NCBI GenBank assembly: GCA_024721245.1
Contig: CM045562.1
Location: 22,074,017-22,138,016 of the forward strand
Length of the DNA stretch: 64,000 nucleotides
Direction of reading: 5' to 3'
Source of the DNA: Mitragyna speciosa
Taxonomy: Eukaryota; Streptophyta; Magnoliopsida; Gentianales; Rubiaceae
Part shown: piece after piece, positions 1 through 11,000 of the stretch
Layout: each line of letters starts with the position of its first letter
Position numbering within the stretch: the stretch's first letter is position 1
Program-made: the position numbers and the translations under genes
Notes under the pieces: generated by a model
The model's database searches: none
The model's input: only the letters and a program-made list of their open reading frames with translations
Told to the model about the DNA's origin: nothing

Positions 1-770
1 ATATTAAGAGTGCTTTAAAAAAAAAAATTCGCCTAGTGGTCCCTTGTTTTTACGAGTGCTAATTTATTACATCCTTGGCTCCCTTGTCTTTTAGTTTTGA
101 TTGAAAAAACACACTCTACATTTGGAGTAATTCTTAGTGGTCCCTTGGCAAAATTAGAAGTCAAGATTTCCATGCAACAGATTTTGAATCGAGGAGAATT
201 TAAAAAAAAAAAAAAATTCGCCTAGTGGTCCCTTGCTTTTAAGAGTGCTAATTTATTACATCCTTGACTCCCTTGTCTTTTAGTTTTGATTGAAAAAACA
301 CACTCTACGTTTGGAGTAATTCTTAGTGGTCCCTTGGCAAAATTAGAAGTCAAGATTTCCATGCAACAGATTTTGAATCGAGGAGAATTTAAAAAAAAAA
401 AAAATCGCCTAGTGGTCCCTTGTTTTTAAGAGTGCTAATTTATTACATCCTTGACTCCCTTGTCTTTAGTTTTGATTGAAAAAACACACTCTACATTTGG
501 AGTAATTCTTAGTGGTCCCTTGGCAAAATTAGAAGTCAAGATTTCCATGCAACAGATTTTGAATCGAGGAGAATTTAAAAAAAAAAAAAAAAATTCGCCT
601 AGTGGTCCCTTGTTTTTAAGAGTGCTAATCTATTACATCCTTGACTCCCTTGTCTTTAGTTTTGATTGAAAAAACACACTCTACATTTGGAGTAATTGTT
701 AGTGGTCTCTTGGCAAAATTAGAGGTCAAGATTTCCATGCAACAGATCTTGAATCGAGGAGAATACGACC
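1..770. repeat. Tandem array of about 188-bp repeats downstream of MYB-A
   Basis: About four head-to-tail copies with a period of roughly 187-190 bp. The landmark GCCTAGTGGTCCCTTG recurs at 31, 220, 407 and 597. Each copy ends in an A-run of variable length (12-17 A). The last copy (about 597-770) diverges at its end and runs into sequence found once downstream of MYB-B, -C and -D (near 15160-15300, 26690-26830 and 39005-39145). It is therefore a local expansion of unit DNA, not a foreign satellite. The left end lies outside the window. Confidence 0.9.
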
Positions 771-1020
771 AGTCATTTTGTCTAAAGAAATTAGACACAA
801 AAAATCCCGTCACCTTGGTATCCTTGTCCTTTTTTTTTTTTGAGTAATAGAAATATGAATCTTTGGCGCACTAAATTGTCTAAATCTTGTTTTTCAAGTG
901 CGCTTTCAATATTATTCAAGACTGCTGACGCATCAAAAGGAACGGTACAAGACACCCACGACAACAATGACACCCTAATTAATGACGAAATAGTACTATT
1001 CAGAAGCTATGAATTGACTA

Positions 1021-1658
1021 TTACATGACTTGCTGATCAGAAATTAGGTCCCATAGGTCTGCGTTAATAGAGAAGTAATCGGAGCTATCTCGATCTTCAT
1101 GCGTCCAATTGCCACCCTCTTCTACTCCCAGTTGGGATAATTGACCGGACGATAGGCTACTTATGTGATCATGCCCCGAGCCACCAACATCCAAAGACCA
1201 TGTGGTTCCTTCTCCGCCTTCTTCGTCAAGAAACAAATTGTCCAACCACGGCATGTTATCTTTCTCTGTTGGTTGTGAAGTTGGAGATAAATTCTTAATA
1301 GTTTCATCTTTTGTTCGAGCAGTAGGTTTCTTCGTTAGTTGTTTTTTCCAGCAACCAAGATGCATTTTTGCGAAAGGTCCAAGGTCGCGGCTTTACTAAG
1401 TTGCTTGCTCTGGCTAATGTTGTTGTGTTGCTTTCGTTACTTGCCTTACCCTCTTCTGATTTTCTACTAGTTGTTATCTTCTTTTGTAAATGGGTATTCC
1501 AGTAATTCTTCACGTCATTCGCAGTTCTTCCAGGAAGTCTACCAGCAATTAGCGACCATCTGCAGAAATAACCATAACTATGATGAGAAAAGTCAGGATG
1601 CAGTAAGCAGTGATGGACCAAGAATTTTGGATTTGAGCAATAACATGGACACCTATTT

Positions 1659-1703
<45 letters not shown>

Positions 1704-3097
1704 CTATGTGATCATGCACCTTTCAAATGCATTTTTTTATGAGTTATTTCTTTGACGAAGCAGTACTAAATTATCAATTTAAATTCCTTCTCCAATCAAG
1801 AAAAGTCAAACGTTTAGAATAATGATTGAGCTAATGAATATTTATACTTACTTTTTTTGTTTCTAAATTACAACTAAAATTAAATTTGGTGGATTAAAAG
1901 AAGTTTTAAAATTTCTATTTGGGTTGGGCCCCTCGCGGGCTCTAGCGACGTCTATGGCAGTACGGATAAAATGGAAACAATGGTCATTAGTTGATAAAGA
2001 AATGCTTGAATCAAGAAAAGCTTTTCTTTAATAATAGCATTTCTTAGAAATGGAACTTAAGTGCCACGATTACTGCTATAATTTATTTAAAGTACAATAA
2101 TTGCAAATGATAACTGGAAAGAAGTAGCGGAAGTTTTCTTAATCCAATATACTATTACAAAAACGAGCACAAAGTTAATCACGTGTTTGCTCTAGCGACT
2201 TTGGATGCTTTTATCTCACTTACTAAGTGTATCAATTTTTATTTTATTGTGTGTATACACGTGTAATTTCATTTGTAGCACCATTATGATGTACTATATC
2301 ATTTGCAATACTATTATAATATGTTATGAATAGGAAAACAAGACTATTACGTATTGTAACTTTTACTTAAATTACAGTTCAATCTCTACCATATATCTAT
2401 ACAAAATAAAACAAAACTCCCTAATTAGTCTAAATTTTAACTAAAAATTAATAGTCATACAAAGGTAGAACGTACGTCAATAGTATATACGTCTACCTTA
2501 TGAATACAATTACATGTGATGAAAAATAGGGAATGAGATTGAGATTATTAAAACAATTGGAATAGGGATTGATACAAAAGTTGCGAAAAAGTGATCGAGA
2601 GCCTGTTTCTGACCTGTGGACCCTTCCCATGCGATTTTCCAATTTGATATAAAAATCCATCCATGTGTTATTATTCACTTTGGGCAAAAAGTAGGAATTC
2701 ATATCAAAGTAACTTTGAACTTGCCTGTTGCCTAACAACTTATGAAGCCGGATGATAAGATCAATCTCATCAAGAGCGAAGTTCCCTCTCTTTATATCTG
2801 GCCTGAGATAGTTGAGCCACCTTAGTCTACAACTTTTCCGGCACCTATTCAACCCTGCCAAAACAAAAACCCTCGAATATGAAACCTTTTCAACACTATT
2901 AACTTTGTCTCTGTCATTATGCATGTGCTTGCGTGCGTGCGTGAGTGATTGGGTGTGTGTCAACTTGAAATACACTTACCTGCTCTAACAGGAACTTGGT
3001 GCCACTTTCCTTCGCCATATTTCTCTATGCACTTTCTTAAAAGCATGTCTTCTTCTTCAGTCCATGCACCTTTTCTTACTCCAGGATTACCACGCAT
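1021..3097 (-). CDS. R2R3-MYB factor, subgroup 6 (anthocyanin activator type), copy A; C-terminus lost by frameshift
   Basis: Minus-strand exons are 3097-2980 (118 nt), 2854-2725 (130 nt) and 1559-1021. R2 (RKGAWTEEEDMLL..GKWHQV..RWLNYL) and R3 are complete. The bHLH-binding signature DLxxRxxxLxxxxxxLxxxR spans the exon 2/3 junction, and R3 has the ANDV motif of eudicot anthocyanin MYBs. A subgroup 6-like KPRPWTF motif follows. Around 1325, copy A carries one extra base compared with copies B-D, so the reading frame stops at 1304 after about 167 residues. The remaining acidic C-terminus (…LWDLISDQQVM, ending at 1021) is still legible in another frame. The family normally runs to about 250-260 residues. 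The start at MRGNPGV matches the other copies; an in-frame ATG lies further upstream (3142). Intron 2 has a GC donor. A base-calling error is the main alternative to a real truncation. Confidence 0.85.
1663..1700. repeat. (CA)n microsatellite in MYB-A intron 2
   Basis: About 19 uninterrupted CA units lie 100 bp from the exon 3 acceptor. At the matching place copies B, C and D have only a short GT run (for example 27676-27689). Confidence 0.95.
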
Positions 3098-3213
3098 GGT
3101 GTTCTCCCACGTACAGTGCAGTTTGCTGCACTTACACAACAAGCAAGCGCGTGAAAGATGAAAATGATGCTCTTCACAGCTGCACTCTCTTACCAGCCCT
3201 TCAAGCTCCCGCC

Positions 3214-3223
3214 TATATATAGG
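3214..3223 (-). promoter_or_regulatory. TATA box of MYB-A
   Basis: Reads CCTATATATAGG on the minus strand, about 117 bp upstream of the ATG at 3097. The same box stands at the same distance in the other three copies. Further upstream, at 3289-3296, is an ACGT-core site; copies B-D have TGACGTGC there and copy A has TAACGTGC. ACGT cores are typical bZIP (HY5-like) sites, but binding here is inference. Confidence 0.65.
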
Positions 3224-3299
3224 ACTTTATTACTAATCTGCCTTCATTTGTTAGAGCAAAAGGTGAGGGAAAAAGAAACAGTAGTTTCTAACGTGCAAA

Positions 3300-4341
3300 T
3301 TTGCCATCCACAAGGGAGAATTCTTTTTGAGGTCAGTTTTAAAAGATATAGGAACAGTTTCCCAAATTTTATATTGGAGGGTCAAGTACTAGTCCAACTA
3401 TCATATACCGTCAAAATGGGAATCTCCAAACCTATTGTCTCTTCATTAACTACAGATTGTTATCTCAAAAAAAGCTACAGATTGTGACTTTGGAGCTTTG
3501 GATTCACGTCCCTCACTAAGTGCAGAAACCCTAACACAACTTGCGCACAGAGCCGCATTGGTAACCGTTTCAAATGATTGAAGTCTTAAAACTAATGTTG
3601 TACATTTAAGTATTGTAGATCTTAAAGTTTTGAATGGACAAATAACAATTTTTTTAATAAAAAAAGAAACTCATGTTCACAAAAGTGTACGAACAATATA
3701 ATAATTAAAATGTATAATATATGTGGTTTTGATGTGTCCCCTCCCTGCCACAAAACTCCAATTATGTTTAACGATCTGTTGCTATCTCCCATCCATTTTG
3801 GGTTATGGACCTCGATGTTTCGTCCTTACTAGACTATAAAATCATTCCAAAATTATTGTACTTCCAGTAGTTTCCCTTTCTTTCTCTCATTAAATTTTCA
3901 GTTTCTTATTCATTGACTAATCAGTTGATTATTTGTTTGTTCCAACAACTTACCCAAGCGTTTCAAACTAATAATTGACAAAAGGGCTAATTTCTTCCTC
4001 TCTTCTGTCTATCTACCTTTCTTTTGCTGTTCATCTGAAGTCATTATATGTTATAAAATGCTTCAGCTAGCTTATGCCATTTAATTATGCCGTATCACCA
4101 ATCATGCCCAATTGACCAATTTCTTATATTCCATGCTAAATTTGGAATAAAACTCGGAAGTGATGAACGGCACAGCTCACGTCAATTTCCCCTCTGATGA
4201 GAGGACAAAAGGGACCAAAAAATTGATTGGGTGCTTTCAAGTTTCATCTTTAGCGTAGATGTGCAAGTAATAATAGAGAGAGACGAGATTTTTGTACAGT
4301 TTTATGCTAAACCTAAATGCACTCTAAAGGATCCACGCCAA
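3300..4341. other. Upstream region of MYB-A, no gene seen
   Basis: This stretch aligns by eye with 17895-19980, 29715-31600 and 47655-49770 of the other units. Near 3695-3710 it holds the uninterrupted sequence TAATAATTA, which is the target site of the GGGTTAAT element present in the other three. No coding sequence is apparent. Confidence 0.6.
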
Positions 4342-4349
4342 GTATTCCA

Positions 4350-4553
4350 AGAAAAATATTTAAGTGGACCTGGTCCACTAGTGGAACTGTGGACTTCTTG
4401 GTCCAAAATGTTTCGCATCAGTCATGGTCCACACGAGGCTCATTTCATGGCCCACTAATTGTCACTTCATTGTTGATGCGGAGCCCGCATGGAATGAAAA
4501 TTGAGGAGAATTCTAGACCAAGGAGTCCAGGTCGGTCAACCTAAGAATTTTTC
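4350..4553. mobile_element. MITE (about 204 bp), copy A only
   Basis: Flanked by the 8-bp direct repeat GTATTCCA (4342-4349 and 4554-4561). The ends are imperfect inverted repeats: left GAAAAATATTTAAGTGGACC, right (complement) GAAAAATTCTTAGGTTGACC. Units B, C and D have the empty site (for example 19960-19985). It is too short to code. Confidence 0.75.
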
Positions 4554-4588
4554 GTATTCCAGTACCATATGTTTACGGTAAATAGTAG

Positions 4589-4770
4589 AAATTACTTACC
4601 TGGACTCGGTCCACAGGTGGAGCCCGTGGATCTTGCAATCTAGAATCATCTACATCAGCTATGAGGTAGGTCCCTAATGGGTCATGTGTCGGTCATAGCT
4701 GATGTGGATGATTATGGACTGAAAGGGCCACGGCCTCACCCGTGAACCGGGTCCATGTAAATATTTCTCA
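4589..4770. mobile_element. MITE (182 bp) with 10-bp target duplication, copy A only
   Basis: Flanked by the exact direct repeat TAAATAGTAG (4579-4588 and 4771-4780). The ends form about 40 bp of imperfect inverted repeat. The tips and the TGGACC motif resemble the MITE just to the left, so the two appear related. The long target duplication suggests a Mutator-like origin. The other units are empty here. Confidence 0.8.
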
Positions 4771-4858
4771 TAAATAGTAGACAAGAATGAAACTGTTATG
4801 TGACCGCATTGCCAAAATGATTCTGACAAAATTGACCATGTTATCTAATTTTATTGTC

Positions 4859-5958
4859 TTTTTTTTTTTTTTTTTGGTAATGAAAGGGTATAATAAGCAT
4901 TTACAAGAGTATGTTAGCTAGTTCTTTCCCAACTAACCTATGCTATATCTGCATTCAACAAAAAACCTAACCCAACAGGTGGTTGGCTACAAAAGATTAA
5001 GGGGGCATTAGCCATAACTCCTAGATTAGCCAAAAAATCTGCACAAGAATTTCCCACCCTATAGGTATGATGAAAACTAATGTCAATATCCTGAGAATAA
5101 GCTTTACAGTCAGCTACTAACACCAAGGCTTAAGGAGGGATTTCACACTTATTCTTTAGCATATCAATAGCTAACTTAGAATCCGATTCCACAAATAGCT
5201 TTTTATATCCTTGCTCATTTGCTATTTTGATCCCATTTTTGATACTCCAAAGCTCTGTTATCAGACTTGTAGTTGTGCCAATTTTTCCATAGTATCCCCC
5301 AAGCTATTTTCCTTGTTAATCACAAAGAACTTCTCCAAAACCTGCTTCACCTGGATTCCTTTTTGTTGCTCCATCTGTATTGAGTTTAATATAACCTGCA
5401 CGGGGAAAAGTCCAATTGATTAGTTTTGGAGCCTTGGGTGTTGAAAGAGACATACATGATGTAAAAGCCTCATGGATCTCCTTTGCATATTTACGTGCTA
5501 GTTCAACAATGACTCCAGCTGGTTTCAAAGTACCTTCAAAGCAAGCCTAGTTTCTGTCTTTCCAAATATGCCATAGTACAATAATAAATAGGTAGCTCCA
5601 TGGAATATTACATCTCAATACCCTATCTCTCCATCTGAGATTATATTCAACCAATCAAAGAAATTCAGGTTAATGCAATGGATCACTTCATCTTCAGGTA
5701 GGAAAAATTTTCAAATTTGCTTGGCTTGTGGACAATCCCAAAACAAATGCACAATATCCTCCCTCATACAAGGACATCTCTGACAAGAAGCATCCGCATA
5801 TAGTTTCCTTTTGACTATCATCTCATTAGTTAAAATCTTATCATGTTTTAAAGTTCAAAGAAAACCTTTCAGCTTCTGCGGAAGCTTTAACTTCCAAATC
5901 CAACTCCACCGCTTGGTTATTGTGAGATTCTTACCAAGTCTCTGGTAAGAAGACTTAG
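4859..5958 (-). mobile_element. 5'-truncated LINE fragment (zinc-finger and RNase H region), copy A only
   Basis: Minus-strand fragment with its A-tail as a T-run at 4859-4876. Translated pieces include an RNase H start (YIKLNTDGATKRNPGEAGFG, within 5316-5528), a later RNase H segment (VGNSCADFLANLGVMANAP, within 4938-5126) and the cysteine-rich region found after plant LINE reverse transcriptases (WHIWKDRN and a CxRCxC stretch, 5530-5800). Frames are broken. Units B-D run uninterrupted at this point (for example 20040-20110), so insertion followed the split of A. No clear target duplication was found. Confidence 0.75.
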
Positions 5959-5959
5959 C

Positions 5960-7140
5960 ATGCTGGCAAAGGTTTACACAAATAAAAGATAGAATCTCAA
6001 GTACTATGACGACTTTGTAGGGATGGAATTGAATGGAAAATAGAACAAGGAATTAAAGGAGGTTTATACTAAGATTTCCAAATTCAGATTAACTATGTGT
6101 AAAGGAAGTGGGAAAAAAAAATTGGGGAGATAAATGGAGTAATATGTGAAAACGGACAAAGATTAATGTTTTATTTTGGAAAGTTCATTTTCATACACTT
6201 TTGGAAAAAAAGAACCTTAGACTTTTTCCCTAAAATGACGAAAAAATAGCCGCGAAGGCAATAATATCATCTCACGAAACTTTCCATAAGGTGCTTCCAT
6301 TCCATTTATTTGAAGAGTCATCCAGCATGGAATCTGCACCTATCATGGAATCTACTTTCTGGGCCTTTCCCACTTAAAAGTTTTTCTATATCTACGTTCT
6401 TAAAAAATTAAAAAAAAAATCAAAGGAAAACCATTGATCTGTGTTTCTTTTTTGTTTCATACTATAGCATTTTTCTCTTTTTCCTTTTTCTCCCCTTTGT
6501 TTAGTACAAACGTAGCCTGCAAACAGTGGCTCAGCGGTGACGTATTAAAAGTTAACGATGCCGAATGTCATTGTTTGATTAATTGTCGAGGTAGGAAAAT
6601 GTAAACCAGCTCGTCAATTTTGGAAAACTGAGAAAAGATGACTTGACCAGGGTGTCGATTTTTACATTCTACATTTTCCTTTTCTGTAGCTCACAATGTA
6701 AATTAATTATAATAATCGTATTATTTTGATAAGCAAATTAACTTCTTTGAAATTAACAGAAAATCAAATGCAAAATTAAAATCTGTAGCATGTTCTCCTA
6801 ATTATTATACTAGATAAAAAAAAATTATTTTTGCCTTTTCACTATCAAATGTCTTCTCTTGAATAATATTGATAAGATTGGATCATGTGCTCAATGCATT
6901 TGTCAAAAATATAAATATCTAAACAGCATGGTTGGGGTAAGGGAAACCACTAACTATTAGATCGTGTGATAGAAAGGGGAAAGTGCAAGTGCACCATTCT
7001 CCATCACACATGATAGACAATGTTCAGTTTGACAAAAATACACCAACCATTCTGAAGGACCCAAGATTTAATGCGGATGAGAGGTTAAAAGATGTGTGAA
7101 CTATGAATTCTGATTGAAAAGTTTTGAGCATTAATAGTGA
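5960..7140. other. Unit A intergenic stretch, no gene seen
   Basis: AT-rich sequence that aligns with 20090-21170, 31740-32900 and 49900-50700. Short open frames are not conserved between the units. Confidence 0.6.
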
Positions 7141-7144
7141 TACT

Positions 7145-7795
7145 TTATTTTTTTTGGGAACAAACTTTATATTTTCCATTAATAAAAACTATGCAGTTTT
7201 ATAGGGGTATCTCCCCTAAAATACATCATATCAACTCTATTTTCCTACTCAGGAACCTGAGACTTGCAGACTTAATACTCACCATTCAACAATACCCATT
7301 TCACCAACGGCTCCCAATTTTCCTTTGTTCTTGTGATGTTTTTCGATGTAGCTGTTACCAATCTCACGTCTTTAACAATTGTGTTCAGCATAGCCACTTT
7401 TGTCACCTCAGCATTGTTGAAATTCACCTTTTTTCTCGCCTGCCAAATCTGACAAACTGTCACTGCCATTACCAACCTTCTAAGTTGATGAGCAAATGAA
7501 TTATTTTCACAACGTTTGCTCCCCCATTTTAGTTGCCAATGCATTCCTTCACCATAAATGAAACACAAATGCTGAATCTTGTTCCAAATACTTCCAGTAA
7601 ACTCAAAGAATAAATGCACAACAGTTTTCCCCTTTGTCCTAGCGGACAACCATAATTAGTAGAAATTTGCTGCAGTTTTTTAATCCAGCTTTTGTATTGA
7701 ATCTCTGACTGCAACATAGCCATAAAATGCAAGCATATCTCTCGGCACATATCTTTTCCCCAAGCCAAAATATGACCACTCAACTTTCCTTTCTG
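7145..7795 (-). mobile_element. Old 5'-truncated LINE fragment, C-terminal region, shared by all units
   Basis: A minus-strand remnant translates in pieces as the end of a plant LINE ORF2: VVHLFFEFTGSIWNKIQHLC, then VMAVTVCQIWQARKKVNFNN and KENWEPLVKWVL, with a further piece (ILAWGKDMCREICLHF) at 7650-7780. A T-run near 7147 is the A-tail. The same fragment recurs at about 21170-21690, 32905-33530 and 50715-51300, so it was already in the ancestral unit. Confidence 0.75.
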
Positions 7796-7799
7796 AACA

Positions 7800-10007
7800 C
7801 CTCAATTTTCTGAAAAACTTCTCAAGAATTTAAAGCAGACATCAAAGGTGAGGGAGTTTGTTATAAATGATACATGGAACTGGCCAGTGGGAAGGAAGTA
7901 TAATGCTGAAGCGAAGGAAATGCACAGAGCTACTCTATTTTTTTTTTTTTGTTATTGATATTCCACTTTTCTATATATAAAATGAAGTAAATGAAGTTCC
8001 AATATTGCTACTAAAAAGTACTAGAAAACGTAATTACACCACTTATCATATAATTTGCACTACTTACTGTTCAGAACTCATTATTTGAGTCTCCTGATCC
8101 ATATTTGACACAAATCTTGATGAACTTCTCCCTATAATGATTCAATTAACCAGGCCTTGCAAGAATTTTACGCAATGTGGTGAAATCTTTATATGTTTGT
8201 TCTCTTGAGAATATTGAACCACTGCGACATAAACGGTTCTGGATTCGACAGCTTTTCTTGTACTGGACAACAGGAGCTAAAATGCAACGTATAGAGTGGT
8301 AAGATTCTAAACTATGAAGTGGGATGTTCTAAACAGGCAAGTAAAAAAAATCATTTGGTTGACAAAGAAGCAAATGGGGATCATTAGTTAGATTAAATAA
8401 TTCCACATTCACAGGAGGAATTTTTCGTCTCATATGAGTGATTCCAGATTTGTGCTTGTGTAAAATGATGCCTTGAAATCTTATTCGTAAACGTGTAGCA
8501 TTCAATGTTAAAACAATGAATCATAAGAAAATTATGTAGGAAATAAACTCCAAAAGATAAATCCTTCCATTAGACTCCTGCAATGACTGGAGTCGGGTGC
8601 TGGAAAATGTTGTGGATAATTAGGATTTAAATAGTAGCCGCGGACGCAATGTTCCAGTTGCAGTGCCTAGAAAACTGAGCTGAGGTTTATATAACAGTAA
8701 CGACAAAATAATGACTTTTTTTGGTGTGTAGGTAAAAATATTTGTTAACTTTTAGTGAAGAGATAAGTATATATATTTTGAATACTAAGTTATAAGCATT
8801 TGTTTTATTTTTACAAGAAATATATTTTAATATCATAGTTATTTAAAAAAAAAATCCTAAATGAAATTTTCATAATAAAATGATTATATGTGCTCATATA
8901 ATTGAGGAAAAAGCCCCAAAATAAATTGAAAATAATAAAATGTCATTACATAACACTAAAATAACTGTCGTTAACATTGTATAACATTGCTTAATGGATG
9001 TTAAGTTGTGAAATAAATTTCGTTGGTAACCTTAACTTTAATGCAGTAATGAAATTTCATCCACCTAACAGTTGTCTACAGAGTTTTTTTTTTTTTTTTG
9101 AAAATAATGATATAATGACCACGTCCAGCTTCAGTGAACTCTGGTAGGCATAGAGAAGCCCCAAGTGTGGATAATGCTCTATCAACATTTACCAGATTAG
9201 AGATTATTGGATGACATCCAGATTCCCATGGGACATACTGTTGCAAGATGTTCCCTTCTGAATCATATGGATTAATACTCGAAAGGGGTTAACAATTTGT
9301 TCCTCTTAAATTAAATGGGTGTTCTGGAAATGTCGAATGTGAAATAAAAAACTTTAGGATACATGGATCGGATCGACTTAGAAAATAGAAAGATTTTCGC
9401 AAGTTTTATGTTTCGGCGCCACTTGTGAAGATTTTAGATTGGAGAATAGCCGATGGGTATAAATTGTTTCTAGTCCAAATAATAGAATAGAGACAGGAAG
9501 GATACATGCACTGATACAAAAATTAACTACGTGAAGAACATCCTCTTGAGATTTAAAAAAACAATTCATTATTATTTCTATTCGATCTTTCCAAGACTAA
9601 CTCTGGCTAATGTACCACAATCGTTCACTGCAAAAATAAACTACTATCATGAAGATATTTTGTTAAGGTAACAACGATTTTCATGTTTAAGATAGATGAT
9701 TTTTCAATCCATAGCTTCTTTTTTACTTTTTTTTCCCTGGTCAATGAAAGGCCTAAACCAAGATTATCCTAATGTGACGCTAAGCTCTCATATCCCATGG
9801 ACAAACCTTTCTGTCCATGGCTTCTTGTCAAGAACACGGAATTAGAGTGTGATGTTCTTATCTAATTGGCCCAAACAAGCAGTGTACAGTAAAGAAGATT
9901 TTGAGATAAAGTTGTGGGGTCAGATTATCAACGTAACAATAAAAAAAAAAACAAAAAACAAAAAATGGAGTTGAAAAAAATGGAAAAGGAGTGACAGCAC
10001 ATAAGTC
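7800..10007. other. Mostly A-specific intergenic DNA, no recognised gene
   Basis: About 7800-9090 has no counterpart in units B-D. Similarity resumes at about 9105-9290 (compare 33600-33790) and is lost again to about 9970. A 63-codon minus frame at 9378-9569 is hydrophobic in part, but I do not recognise it. Origin unknown. Confidence 0.4.
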
Positions 10008-10015
10008 CCTTGAAA

Positions 10016-10122
10016 CTATGTTTTTAGATTCGGATCGGGTATCGACCCGGCTGAGCTCAGAGGGTCAGAGGTCAATGGGTTCAACTGAGGGTCGATTCAG
10101 GGTCGAACCGGATGATGTCATA

Positions 10123-10166
<44 letters not shown>

Positions 10167-10812
10167 CACATATATACACTTACTAATTTTTTTCTTAATT
10201 TTAGTTGTTAGTCCAAAAAAATTATAGCCAAAATACCCTCAATAATCATTCTAATATCTTGCTATTAACAGTTAAAAAAGCATTGAATTGAAAAAATTAG
10301 CAAAAAATATAATGGACTCAAATTATTCACTTTTTAATATAATTAGTACAAAGAAGTAGAAGTAAGGCACCACTAATATTTTGTAATTGGTCAAAGAAGT
10401 TGGTTGCCTTTTGACCGATAATTGGGCCAAGCAAATAAAAATCGTGTACTGATTTAGCATTGATGTTCATTTGTTGGATGTATGTCAATGGGCCCATGTC
10501 ACTGTCAAAATTCAAAGACAAATAATTGCTGGAATCCATTTTCTTCAGACAATGAATATGGAAGCCCACAAACATGTATAGGGGCCCATATCTGATGAAG
10601 TCTGGAGCATTAATGTGGTTGGATTTGAAAAAAAAAAAAAGTGGCTAGGGCGGTTTTTCGGTTTTCGGTTTTGCCCGGTCAAATCCGGTTTTTGAACGAG
10701 TTTGACCTGGTTTTAAAAAATTGATTTTTTAGTCTAGCTCAGACTGAATACTTGGTCGGTTCCCGATTAGACCGGTTCGACTGGCCGATCCAATCCGAGT
10801 TTAAAAACACAG
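10016..10812. mobile_element. Non-autonomous hAT-like element (797 bp), copy A only
   Basis: Exact 8-bp target duplication CCTTGAAA at 10008-10015 and 10813-10820. Inverted ends: left CTATGTTTTTAGATTCGGAT, right (complement) CTGTGTTTTTAAACTCGGAT, continuing into GC-rich GACCCGG/GAACCGG stretches. The eight-base duplication is the hAT hallmark. Inside are a (TA)n run (10126-10161) and an unrecognised 82-codon frame at 10327-10575. No transposase is visible. Confidence 0.85.
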
Positions 10813-11000
10813 CCTTGAAAAAGGAGACCGGAGCCATGTTATATAAAATATATGAATAAAAAAAGCGGCCCATCTTACTACGAGAGCTATAGAGAAAGAC
10901 CAAATCCTTACGAAAAGAGAAACCCAACTGAGTGGCCCTAATGTGAGATATTTGTTTGCACCATTAATGACACTACATGCAACTGAATGGGGAAACTTTG

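Noticed and set aside
1..770. Repeat array as a CRISPR array or centromeric satellite
   Set aside because: The repeats are contiguous without spacers, only about four copies are seen, and the unit is a local sequence also present once in the other units. The DNA is plant nuclear.
3098..3142. Upstream in-frame ATG of MYB exon 1 as the true start
   Set aside because: The extra N-terminal residues differ between the copies, whereas MxGNPGVRKGAW is shared and fits the family start. The upstream start cannot be fully excluded.
9378..9569. Possible organelle-derived fragment
   Set aside because: The hydrophobic minus frame looked plastid-like at first, but I could not tie it to any plastid or mitochondrial gene.
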